This document shows, one piece after another, positions 1-8,325 of a DNA stretch of 64,000 bases; position 1 is the first letter of the stretch, and each line of letters begins with the position of its first letter. The position numbers and the translations under genes are program-made. Below the pieces are notes generated by a model. The model saw only the letters and a list, made by a program, of their open reading frames with translations. It was not told where the DNA came from and did not search any database. The stretch is from Pseudovibrio denitrificans JCM 12308 (GTDB taxonomy: Bacteria > Pseudomonadota > Alphaproteobacteria > Rhizobiales > Stappiaceae). The stretch is taken from assembly GCF_001310815.1 (NCBI RefSeq), contig NZ_BAZK01000024.1:1-64000 (forward strand), read 5' to 3'.

Positions 1-1167
1 CCCAACGCCACCATTCAGTCTATTGTTAGCGATATTTCCGATGATAGTGTCGTTTCCATCGCCACCGACTGCGTTTTCAATTAGTGATCTAGAGTCTCCT
101 TCGTAAAGAAGTGCATTAAACACGTTCGCACGGGCATAGTTGCCATCTCCAAGGTAAGCTTGCTGATTTTCAGAAAATAATGACCAGCTACCGGGGGATA
201 GGTCTACATTTATCCCTGTGTTATAGTTGGAGAAATCATAAGTATCTTCGCCATTACCATCCCAGATTGTTCTGAAAATTCGGTTGTCTCCAGGTGTGCC
301 CTGACCGACGCCATTAACAAACATTTCTCCCGTGATGCTAGAGAAGGTGTAGGTTGTATCGCCGCTATTAGTCTCATAATTGGCACCATACATTTCTTGA
401 ATGGCAGCTATGTCATACATCATCAAACTTTGAGCATAACCATAATCTTCGTTAGAATAGCCGCCATCTAATGGATCATTTATGTATGAGCGATATGTCA
501 TGATCGAGAATTCCATGGAATCTCGGTTTGGATCCATAGCTTTGCCAGGAATTGGTTCGTCTGGAGGGGAGTCACGGTCTACTTCATGACCATGTGCGAG
601 ACCAAGGCTATGGCCAGTTTCATGTATGAGAGTATGCCAAGTATAGCTACCTATTTGGGGGGCGTGGTCATATATATTAGCATTGTACCATTGATTGACA
701 TCGTTGCCAGCGGGCAACTCACTTGAAGCCGTTGGAGTTACAGCACTATTTGTTGTTCCCGCGATAACGATATTTGCTTGTTCATTTGAGTTAACCTTGG
801 TGAAGGTAATCTGAGCAATGGCCTCAAAGCCGTCAAATACTTCTCGCATTGCGGTTTGCTGTAGGTTGCCAAAGGAAACTAAGTTGTTTCTCGCAGCAAT
901 GTCATCAAGTGACATATGGCTTTGAAAATCAAATGAATTTTGAGGGAAGCTATATGAGATTTCGGTGTGCCAAGGTGTTAATGAATCGGGATCATACCAT
1001 ACTCCACCGGAGATCAGACCATCTATGTTGTTGTCGCCTGTTACACCAGTAAAGTAATACCCCCTCGAATTTGAGGCTTTGGGGCTCCCAAGTGTACCCT
1101 CAGGAATTTCGCTAGAAAAATTGTCTGGTAAAAAATTAGATTGATAGTCTAACGTTGCGGAGCTCAT
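1..1167 (-). CDS. Serralysin-like M10 metalloprotease, 3' part beyond window
   Basis: Secreted zinc metalloprotease of the serralysin (M10B) family. The reading frame is open from the ATG at 1167 to the window edge, about 389 residues with no stop. The zinc motif HETGHSLGLAH lies at 592-624 (H182, E183, H186, H192), and the Met-turn SIMTY follows at about M223. Near the edge the first RTX-type calcium-binding repeat appears (GGDGNDTIIGN, about residue 366), so the missing C-terminus is probably an RTX beta-roll with a type I secretion signal. There is no N-terminal signal peptide, as expected for type I secretion. No inhibitor or ABC exporter genes are visible on this side. The upstream region is AT-rich. 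Family call is firm; substrate is unknown. Confidence 0.92.
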   Translation of the reverse strand, partial: MSSATLDYQSNFLPDNFSSEIPEGTLGSPKASNSRGYYFTGVTGDNNIDGLISGGVWYDPDSLTPWHTEISYSFPQNSFDFQSHMSLDDIAARNNLVSFGNLQQTAMREVFDGFEAIAQITFTKVNSNEQANIVIAGTTNSAVTPTASSELPAGNDVNQWYNANIYDHAPQIGSYTWHTLIHETGHSLGLAHGHEVDRDSPPDEPIPGKAMDPNRDSMEFSIMTYRSYINDPLDGGYSNEDYGYAQSLMMYDIAAIQEMYGANYETNSGDTTYTFSSITGEMFVNGVGQGTPGDNRIFRTIWDGNGEDTYDFSNYNTGINVDLSPGSWSLFSENQQAYLGDGNYARANVFNALLYEGDSRSLIENAVGGDGNDTIIGNIANNRLNGGVG

Positions 1168-1758
1168 GGATAGACCCTAATTGCTATTAGAAGGCGGAAT
1201 TTAGATAAACGAGTTGGGGGAACAAGCTTGATTAGCGAATACGCTGAGAGGATTTGTACTCAAAGCGAACCAGCTTTACATCTTTCAAGTGATATCTGTT
1301 GATTTGTAGTTGTTTTAAACATGCATTGTATACACTCGTAAGAATAGAGAAACTTAGATTCTATTAGATTTTATATATTAGATTATTGCTATGTTCGAGC
1401 ATTTTCAGACTAAAAGTAATTAGTTTCAGTGCTTTATCCATTCGAAGGGTAAATCAGTAGATATTAAGTAAGTTAATTGATTAATTTGCCTAATCTATCG
1501 ATGCCTCCAAAATGTGCGGTGCCGATTTTTCGACATAAATGATTAAGTATTTTCAACTTTTAATTGCGTTAAACTTTTTTATGAACTTGCTAGTTTTTTA
1601 ACTAATAGTTTTAAAAGCGAAACTTTCGCATCCTCTCAATCTTCCATTTTAGCTTTGGTGTAAAAATAAGGCTCGTCTGCACAACATCTGAGAGATAAGT
1701 GCGATCAATAAAAGATGCCAAGTTTACTCAGTTGATGATTTTACGGTGGAGCAGGGAT
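1168..1758. other. AT-rich intergenic region upstream of the protease
   Basis: About 590 bases between the divergent protease gene and a small membrane protein. It is clearly more AT-rich than its surroundings, with many TTTTA/TTAGA runs, and holds no convincing reading frame. It presumably contains promoters for both flanking genes, but I cannot place -35/-10 elements with confidence. Confidence 0.5.
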
Positions 1759-2016
1759 ATGGAGCCGGAAGATTTTCGTCGTGAGCTGGATGGGTTGCGG
1801 GCTGCTGTGGAGCGGAAGCCGGGGCGGGGATGGGTGATTGTGGCTTCGATTGTCACGACGCTGCTGGTTCTTGTGGTGATTGTCGCGATTATGATGTTTG
1901 TGATGATGAGCCGCATGCATAATGTTGGGTGGGGCGGTCACGGGCCTGACAGATATTTTGATCAGCCATTGCGGCAGCCGCCTGCGCCGCCACCGGGGCA
2001 GCCGTTGCCTCGGTAA
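1759..2016 (+). CDS. Small single-pass membrane protein, unknown function
   Basis: About 85 residues. A charged N-terminus (MEPEDFRREL) precedes one strong transmembrane helix (VIVASIVTTLLVLVVIVAIM), and a Gly/Pro-rich tail ends in PPAPPPGQPLPR. I chose the ATG at 1759 because GGAG lies about 8 bases upstream; an in-frame ATG at 1699 would add 20 residues without a good ribosome binding site. No family is recognised. Topology suggests a cytoplasmic N-terminus and an extracytoplasmic proline-rich tail, but this is inference. Confidence 0.6.
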   Translation: MEPEDFRRELDGLRAAVERKPGRGWVIVASIVTTLLVLVVIVAIMMFVMMSRMHNVGWGGHGPDRYFDQPLRQPPAPPPGQPLPR

Positions 2017-2042
2017 ACCCTGATGGACGTCCTTTGATTTGA

Positions 2043-2056
2043 GCACCGGCCGGTGC
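2043..2056. repeat. 14-bp perfect palindrome
   Basis: GCACCGGCCGGTGC sits between the ends of the convergent small membrane protein gene and the MFS gene. It could form part of a transcription end or a protein site; no T-run follows it. Confidence 0.35.
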
Positions 2057-2126
2057 CTATGACGCTGGCGGATCGTGGCCGGGGTTGTCTCCGCATTTGC
2101 GGCACATGCTGTCTCTCCTCTCGAGC

Positions 2127-3574
2127 TTAGGTCATCTTTGGCATTTTGAACGCTGCGATGGCGGCAAGGCTGGAGATGAGTGCCATGATGAGGAAGACGA
2201 GTGGGCCGGACGAAGCTGCATTTTCCAATGTGATCAGATCTTCCGCACCGGGGATGGAGAAGCCGGTGAGGCCTGCAAGAAGGCCAGCCAAGGCCGCGCC
2301 GATCGCCATGCCTGCGGATTGCAGCGGACCGATGAAGCCAGAGGCTCTGTCGCGCTCATCATCCTGCTCCGCGTAGATAATTGCCTTCTTGAGGAACTGG
2401 CTGCTCATGCCAAATCCTGCTCCGGCAAAGATGGAGGAGACGAGGAAAATCCAGAGAGACATGGCGGAAAGAGCCACATGGTGAGCAGTGAACCTGCGAT
2501 GATGCTCAGGGTTCCCACACGGATCAGATAGGTCTGTACGTGGGGTGTTTGCACGCGCGCGACGATCCATGCTGCGGCTGTCCAACTGAAAGCCGTGATG
2601 GCCATGGCGTAAGAGGCCTGCGTGACGGTGAGGCCCCAGAGAACCTGCCCCATGGCTGTGCCGTAGACAACGCGGGCGGCGCTGGAGATGGAGAGCAGAA
2701 GTGTGACCCACATGCCAAGGCCGATGATGCCGTTGAACCGGAATGCACTGCGCGGAATGAACGGTGCGCTGCTTTTCTTATCCCAACTGACGGCCATGAA
2801 CAGCAGGGCTACGCCGACGACCAGTGCCAGTGAGATGTGTCTGAGGTCGCGCAGCTCGCCCACATAGGCGATCAACAGCACGGCCACTGCGAGCAAGGAG
2901 AGGCGCGGGATGATGTTCTTTTTGCCTGTGCCAGCGGATGTCTCTGTCTTCTCCCTCGTGGTCGCGGGAATGACGGTGATTGCGAGTATCAGCAGGAGCA
3001 AAGCGAGCGGCAAGTTTGCATAGAACACAGCACGCCAGGACCAGCTGTCGGTCAGCATTCCGGCGGTGAGGGGGCCAATGCCTGCGGAAACAGCCCAGAC
3101 ACCTGAGAGGAGTGCAAAGACGGAGGAAACGGCGGTTTTGGGATAAAGGTCAGAAATCAGAGTGTAGCAGAGAGAGACGATCATGCCTTCGCCAAGGCCC
3201 TGAAGCATTCTGCCAAGCAGCAGGTGTTCCAGCGAGTTGGCTGCCCCCGCAACAAAGGAGCCGGCGAGGAATGACAATGCAGCGGCGATGAAGAGTGGGC
3301 GAGCACCAATGTTGGCTTTCAGGGATCCTGTGACGGTGCCAGCCAGAATGGAGCCGATCTGAAACAGGCTGAGCACCCAAAAGGCGCGCTGCTGGCCGCC
3401 AAGATCACGGATGATATCTGGCATGATGGCGGAGGACAGGAAGCTGTTCATGCTGGCAGAGCCAACGCCGAGGATCATAATGAGGGACGCCAACCAGCGA
3501 CCATCCATCGTCAGGTTCTTTAAGGGAGATAAAGGAACAGATTGTGCGGGATTGGATATGGTCACGAGTATCAC
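2127..3574 (-). CDS. MFS drug-efflux-type transporter (one frameshift)
   Basis: Major facilitator superfamily transporter of the 14-helix drug:H+ antiporter type, about 482 residues once repaired. The N-terminal 390 residues include a family-typical stretch with GRMLQGLGEG and SWRAVFYANLPLAL. The frame then breaks at about 2473 and continues one frame over with ALSAMSLWIFLVSSIFAGAGFG to the stop at 2127. Restoring one G (ATGTGGCTC to ATGTGGGCTC) rejoins the protein exactly. The start is a GTG at 3574 or 3565; the latter has AGG about 8 bases upstream. An inverted repeat and a tandem repeat upstream suggest local regulation. Substrate unknown. Confidence 0.85.
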
Positions 3575-3610
3575 CTATTTAGAAATATATCTCTTTCTTA
3601 ATTTGTGGGA

Positions 3611-3639
3611 TTTAATAAGTAAAGTATTTTCTTATTAAA
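3611..3639. promoter_or_regulatory. Inverted repeat upstream of MFS gene, possible operator
   Basis: Perfect 9-bp arms TTTAATAAG (3611-3619) and CTTATTAAA (3631-3639) are separated by 11 bases. The repeat lies 37-65 bases upstream of the MFS start, where a TetR- or MarR-type regulator could act. No regulator gene is adjacent, so the role is inferred from position only. Confidence 0.4.
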
Positions 3640-3997
3640 TGGAGAGGCCTGTTAAGACCGGCAGAAATCGATTCCGCATAAATTGGCCCCGCATAAATTG
3701 GCGGATTGTTCCTTTTGTTTCGTGGGCTTAGCCTTTCCTTAGCACGGGGAGGCCCTTTTTTCGGTAAACATCAGGGCAAATCGAGAGGCGTGGTTTGGTG
3801 CGGGCATATGGCGGTGTTCTGCACATAGTCATGCTTGTTTTATGACTTGTCAAAACTGCCGGATTTGGGGTGGTACGCAGCCTGGGAAAGTGGAGGTCGC
3901 TTTTCCTGCTGCTGATGAGCGTGGTGTTGCCAAGTGTAGCATGGCGCTTTTCTTGTTGCACCAGTTTGGCTGACAGGAAATGCCGGGCTGGAAAAAG
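3640..3997. other. Intergenic region with a tandem 14-bp repeat
   Basis: About 360 bases between the MFS promoter and the terminator of the SIMPL-domain gene. The motif CCGCATAAATTGGC occurs twice in direct orientation at 3674-3687 and 3689-3702 (period 15). No supported gene is present; the short frames here lack ribosome binding sites and recognisable protein features. Confidence 0.45.
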
Positions 3998-4030
3998 AAA
4001 ACCCCCGCGGGGCGCGGGGTTTTGAAGGTG
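3998..4030 (-). terminator. Rho-independent terminator of the SIMPL-domain gene
   Basis: Read on the minus strand, a GC-rich hairpin (AAAACCCCGCG / CGCGGGGGTTTT) is followed by a T-rich tract, TTTCTTTTTC. It lies about 20 bases past the stop at 4048. Confidence 0.8.
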
Positions 4031-4047
4031 GTGTTGGAGGCTCGTGT

Positions 4048-4803
4048 TTATTGCACAAGCTCATATGTTATTGTCACAGATGACGAGAGGGTTTCTTGCC
4101 CTGCTGCAATTGGAGGGGCGCTGTCCATTTTTGCAGCTCTCATCGCCATCATTTCCGGATATGGGCTTGGGTTGTATCCAGCTTCGGAAATGCTCAGGAC
4201 CTTGCCGAGTGTGACACCAGCAGCTTTTGCGTAGGTTTCGGCCTTGGTGCGGGCATCCTTCACTGCGCTTTCCCGCGCTTCATCAATGTATTTCTCAGGA
4301 TTGGACACGCCGAACTGGATCTGGCCCACATCGTTGGAGCCATTCTGTACCAGCATGTCCAGTGTTGTGCCGAGTTTGGTGATGTCTTTCAGATTGATGC
4401 GGATGCCGTTTTGTACGCGGTATCCAACAATCTCAGGGGCTTTGCGCTCACCGTTGTTGAGACGACGGTTGTCGTAGATCGGGGAGATATCAAAGCCCGT
4501 GGTCTGGATGTCTTTTTTGTCGATGCCAGCGTCTTCAACATCCTGCAGGATGGCGCGCATGGTGACTGAGTTTTGCTGAAGTGCAGATTTTGCGTCATCG
4601 CCCTGCGTGATGACGCGGGAGACCAGCGTCGCCATATCCGGTGCCACGTTGACGGAGCCCTGTCCAGAGATGGTGATCTTGCCGGACTGCTCAGCAGCCT
4701 TGGCATTCACACCACTGGAAACAACAAGGGCGGCGGCAACAAGACCGGCAACGGCCAGCGCGCTCATGCTTGGAAGACGCAATTTCTTCTGTTTGTTCTG
4801 CAT
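4048..4803 (-). CDS. SIMPL-domain (DUF541) periplasmic protein
   Basis: About 251 residues. An N-terminal signal peptide (MQNKQKKLRL followed by a hydrophobic stretch ending near VNAKAAEQ) leads into a SIMPL/DUF541 domain. That domain carries ITISGQGSVNVAPDMA at the start and conserved DARTKAETYAKAAGVTLGKVLSISE near the end (split here by the family pattern). The family includes periplasmic, stress-related proteins such as E. coli YggE, whose biochemical role is not settled. The ATG at 4803 is preferred because GGAG lies 6-7 bases upstream; an earlier ATG would put 20 extra residues before the signal peptide. A terminator follows directly, so it is probably a single-gene unit. Confidence 0.88.
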   Translation of the reverse strand: MQNKQKKLRLPSMSALAVAGLVAAALVVSSGVNAKAAEQSGKITISGQGSVNVAPDMATLVSRVITQGDDAKSALQQNSVTMRAILQDVEDAGIDKKDIQTTGFDISPIYDNRRLNNGERKAPEIVGYRVQNGIRINLKDITKLGTTLDMLVQNGSNDVGQIQFGVSNPEKYIDEARESAVKDARTKAETYAKAAGVTLGKVLSISEAGYNPSPYPEMMAMRAAKMDSAPPIAAGQETLSSSVTITYELVQ

Positions 4804-4928
4804 TAAAAACTCCAATGTCAAAGTCGTTTGGGCTGATGCAAGATCAGGGGGCCTGACTGTCATTCTTGATCAGCCGAATATCGAGAAATGCAATTAGAAG
4901 TTACAATTGCGGCGGCTCTCGGGCGTGA

Positions 4929-6013
4929 TCATGTCAATTCACGGGTTTGATTTTGATGATCAAGAATAATTGGATCACCCACGTTTCCATCTCCCGACAG
5001 CAGGATTGCAATGGGGCGGGAAGACGGGAATTGAGCGCAAATGATGATGGCGAGCACGACAAGCGGCACGCACAGCACCATTCCAATTACACCCCATAAT
5101 GCGCCCCAAAAGCTCAAAGAGATCATAATAACGAGGGGTGAAATGTTAAGTTGTGTGCCCATCAGACGTGGTTCCACCAGATTGCCAAGAATGAACTGAA
5201 CTGCTCCGAGGCCCAATGTAATGGCGATAAATGGTGTGAGGGTGTCGAAGTAAACCAGTGACAGCAGGCTTGGGAAGATGACTGCGATCAGAGAACCGAT
5301 GGTCGGGATGTAGTTGAGCAGGAAGCAATGAAGCCGAAGAGCGCTGCATAGGGCAGGCCTGCCCAGGATGTGATGGCATAGGTGAGGAAGCCGGTGATGA
5401 TGCTGACGCCGGTTTTGATGCCCATATAATGACGCATGCGGCGGCCAATCTCTCCACGAATGGCAAACGCCAGCTGTACACGGTCGGAATCTTCGAAGAG
5501 CGCGGCCAGTTTCTTGTCGAATGTGGCGGCTTCAAAAATCATGAAGAGCACGTAGATGAAGACCAGTGAGCTGGAACCGGCAAGGCTGGTGAGGACCGAT
5601 GCTCCAGTGCTGAGGGCGGCGCTGAGAGAGAAGTTGGGCAGGATATCTGACAGCTGGAGCGGCTTTTCCATGTTCAGCTGATTGGCCAGCTTGAGCAGCA
5701 GTTCATCCAGCCGACCCTGATATGTTGGGGCGTCGAATGCCAATTGCTGCAGGTTGACTGAGACGATGTTGAACAGGATGCCGACGACATAAAAGATCGC
5801 GAACAGGGCCAGCAAAATGGTGAGAGGGCGCGGCAAGTAGGTGCCGATCACCGGCAGATGTCGCAGGGCGGAGGACATTGAGTTGATGATGTACCAAAGC
5901 ACCAATGCGATAATCAGGGGGATGATGAGGGAGCGCCCTATAAAGAGTAACCAGCCAATAACGACAAGGAGAAAGAGGGAGGCGGTGAACTTTATGAGGG
6001 GCTGGCGCATCAT
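4929..6013 (-). CDS. AI-2E (TqsA/PerM) family permease (one frameshift)
   Basis: Multi-pass inner-membrane protein of the AI-2E transporter/UPF0118 family, about 361 residues after repair. The first part has hydrophobic helices (LFLLVVIGWLLFIGRSLIIP) and the long soluble central region. The frame breaks at about 5325 and continues with LLNYIPTIGSLIAVIFPSLL and LVEPRLMGTQLNISPLVIM, the family's C-terminal signature. Adding one base in ATTGCTTCCTG restores FGFIA-FLLNYIP. The ATG at 6013 or 6010 is best placed relative to the GGAG upstream. Members export signals or act in Na+/H+ antiport; the substrate here cannot be told. Confidence 0.85.
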
Positions 6014-6218
6014 GCACTCCAAGGGGGTAGGCTGTCGGTGGCGTGTTGAGTTTTCACATATTCTCTTAAAATCAGGTATTTATAAAGCATTGTGATGAAT
6101 CCTCTGTTGATCTGACGGGGAAAAGACACATCCCCAAGTTTCAACAGGATCTGCCGGACTCCCGGCTTTAAACAATTTACTCCACGGCGGTTGTTGGTGT
6201 AGAACCTGTCCTCGGTAA

Positions 6219-6295
6219 GGGCCTGTAGCTCAACTGGTTAGAGCCGTCCGCTCATAACGGACTGGTTGGGGGTTCAAGTCCCTCCGGGCCTACCA
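6219..6295 (+). tRNA. tRNA with CAT anticodon (Met elongator or Ile2)
   Basis: A complete 77-nt cloverleaf including an encoded CCA. The acceptor stem starts GGGCCTG and pairs with CGGGCCT (with two wobbles). The D-arm contains TAGCTCAACTGGTTAGAGC, and the anticodon stem GTCCG/CGGAC encloses the loop CTCATAA, with the anticodon CAT at 6253-6255. The T-loop is GGTTCAAGTCC. CAT may be elongator Met or, after lysidine modification of C34, Ile for AUA codons. The sequence alone does not settle this for me. Confidence 0.93.
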
Positions 6296-6640
6296 CCTCT
6301 CCCTATCTTCTTTGTTTCTCTTTAAAACTCGCTGTTGTGGTGCAGGTTGCATCTTGTGGTGGAGTGCATTTTGCCTGCCTGCTGTAATTATTTGGGCGCT
6401 ATTAGAATTGATAATAATGCCACCATGAATTCATGGGTGATATATTCTATCAATAATCCCTTAGGTGAAATTAGTTCATAGTAATTACTTGGTTCTTACC
6501 TTGTTAAAAGAAACTAATACCTCGATATGTCGAGAGATGACACAATAGTAATCCCCTAATATACCAAAGCTACATCGATACAACTGACACTTTCTTTCTC
6601 AGAAATTTATCGTGAAGTCCTCGTTAGATTAGGGGTTGCT
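6296..6640 (+). promoter_or_regulatory. Upstream region of the curli operon
   Basis: About 345 bases with no gene between the tRNA and csgF. It is AT-rich and contains the short inverted repeat CTCGA-TATG-TCGAG at 6521-6534. It ends in a strong ribosome binding site (AGGGG, six bases before the csgF ATG). The promoter of the curli operon should lie here, but I cannot place its elements firmly. No CsgD-like regulator gene is nearby. Confidence 0.5.
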
Positions 6641-7108
6641 ATGAGACTAACATCTGCTCTCGGGCTTATGCTGGGGTGTGCCCTCAGCGTGGGCTCTTCT
6701 CACGCACAACAACTTATTTATCAGCCGACTAATCCAAGCTTTGGCGGATATGCGGCCAACACAACGCACCTGTTTGCAACAGCCAACGCGCAGAAAACGG
6801 CGACTGTTGGGGGAAGCAACAAGTATGGGTCCGGTTCTGGCAGTGGGGCGGACGGTTCCGGCAGCAGCCTTGCCGACCTGTTTGTTCGCCAGTTGCAGAA
6901 CCGTTTGATTTATGCGCTGGCGGATCAGGTTTCCCAGGCGATCTTTGGTGATGATCCAAAGGACAGCGGCACCGTTAGTTTTGGCGACCAGAAAGTTTCA
7001 TTTGTTCGCGGTTCAGATTCCATTCAACTGCAGATTATTGACGAAAGCACAGGCGCGATTACCGATATTACGGTTCCGGTTCTGCAGACTGATACTCCTA
7101 TAAATTAA
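6641..7108 (+). CDS. csgF: Curli assembly protein CsgF
   Basis: 155-residue exported protein. The signal peptide ends at about A22 (SSHA|QQ) and is followed by the CsgF hallmark QLIYQPTNPSFGG and the segment LFATANAQ. In known systems this N-terminal part plugs the CsgG pore and couples secretion to fibre nucleation at the cell surface. Compared with E. coli CsgF (138 residues), a Gly/Ser-rich linker is inserted at residues 58-77 (GSGSGSGADGSGSS). The AGGGG ribosome binding site is well spaced. It is followed after 15 bases by csgG, so the two are co-transcribed. Confidence 0.93.
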   Translation: MRLTSALGLMLGCALSVGSSHAQQLIYQPTNPSFGGYAANTTHLFATANAQKTATVGGSNKYGSGSGSGADGSGSSLADLFVRQLQNRLIYALADQVSQAIFGDDPKDSGTVSFGDQKVSFVRGSDSIQLQIIDESTGAITDITVPVLQTDTPIN

Positions 7109-7123
7109 TGCCAGGTTATTGAT

Positions 7124-8074
7124 ATGATGAAGAAATCCATTGTGGTTGCCATGGCGTTGTCGTTGTCTGCTTGCGGGCCGGTAACACGCATGGCTTTTAG
7201 TCCCGGACCTCAACTTGCGACGGTGTCTGTTCAGGCCAGCAAGTTGAAAAAGCTGCCTCCTCCGAAAGAGCCCGTCTATGCTGCGGTTTACAGCTATCAG
7301 GATCTAACGGGGCAATATAAGCCCTCTGATAAAGTGCAGACCCTGTCGCGTTCTGTGACGCAAGGGGCGGACACCATGTTGGTTCGTGCTTTGCAGGATG
7401 CGGGGGATCGCAAGTGGTTCCGTGTGGTTGAGAGGGGCAATCTGGATGCCTTGCTGAAGGAACGCCAGATCGTCACGCAGATCCGTAAGATCTATCTGGG
7501 TGAAGACAAGGTGGACCCGAAGGTTCTGCCGCCGCTGCTTTACGCTGGCGTTTTGTTTGAGGGCGGCGTTGTTGGGTATGACAGCAACACCCGAACAGGC
7601 GGTGCCGGGGCTCGTTATCTGGGCATTGGTGGCAATGCGGACTACCGGCAGGATGATGTGACCGTATCGCTGCGTGCTGTGAGCACGCGGACCGGTGAAG
7701 TCATGGCCAACGTGATGGTTCAGAAGTCTGTGGTCTCTGTTGGCCTGAAGGGCGGTGCGTTCCGCTACATCGCTTTGGATGAAATTTTAGAAGCTGAAGC
7801 TGGGATCACCAAGAACGAGCCTGTGACACTGGCTGTTCAGCAGGCCATCGAGAAGGCGGTTTATGCCATCGTGATGGAAGGTGCCCGCGTTGGAGCCTGG
7901 AGTTTTGAGAACCCGGCGCAAGCCAATGCTTTGTATCAGGAATACACATCGGAGAAGGCACAGGTCACTCAGCGTGTAAAGGTTAAAAAGGCACGCCCCC
8001 CATCGAATATGGGTCCTTACAGAGGCAGTGTTCCACTGGCACGGTCAAACCTGTGGGCGAATAAGAAATCTTAG
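7124..8074 (+). CDS. csgG: Curli secretion channel lipoprotein CsgG
   Basis: 316-residue outer-membrane lipoprotein. Signal peptide with lipobox LSAC (Cys17). It has the CsgG core with VYAAVYSYQDLTGQYK, the ADTMLVRALQDAG helix, WFRVVERGNLDALLKERQI, and the late VSVGLKGGAFRYIALDE segment. CsgG forms the nonameric pore through which unfolded curlin subunits leave the periplasm. It has a C-terminal basic extension (residues ~285-316) beyond the 277-residue E. coli protein. It lies between csgF and the curlin genes; no csgE (periplasmic adaptor) is seen anywhere in the window. Confidence 0.96.
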   Translation: MMKKSIVVAMALSLSACGPVTRMAFSPGPQLATVSVQASKLKKLPPPKEPVYAAVYSYQDLTGQYKPSDKVQTLSRSVTQGADTMLVRALQDAGDRKWFRVVERGNLDALLKERQIVTQIRKIYLGEDKVDPKVLPPLLYAGVLFEGGVVGYDSNTRTGGAGARYLGIGGNADYRQDDVTVSLRAVSTRTGEVMANVMVQKSVVSVGLKGGAFRYIALDEILEAEAGITKNEPVTLAVQQAIEKAVYAIVMEGARVGAWSFENPAQANALYQEYTSEKAQVTQRVKVKKARPPSNMGPYRGSVPLARSNLWANKKS

Positions 8075-8191
8075 GATGTTGCGAAATGTTCAGCAGTTCT
8101 AGAACAGCATCCAACTTTTTTCTCCTGCACTCCAACATCTCTAACTCATTGAAAATAAGAGGCTATGAGAATTGGTGGCAAGAGATCTCGG

Positions 8192-8247
8192 TTACCGTAA
8201 AAACGGTAATAGAGGGTGTGCGACCTCGCTAAAACTCACACACCCTC
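8192..8247 (+). promoter_or_regulatory. Two stem-loops in the csgG-curlin gap
   Basis: Within the 251-base gap two hairpins stand side by side. TTACCGT-AAAA-ACGGTAA (8192-8209) has 7-bp arms. GAGGGTGTG (8212-8220) pairs with CACACCCTC (8239-8247). Neither ends in a T-run, so they are more likely mRNA-processing, stability or attenuation elements that set the curlin subunit level apart from the secretion genes. That role is inference. Confidence 0.55.
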
Positions 8248-8325
8248 ATGTCGCAACGGAGCAAATTTTGATTGGTTGCAATCACCTTTGCTCACCCGAA
8301 CTATTATAGGTGAAGGTTCGAAATT

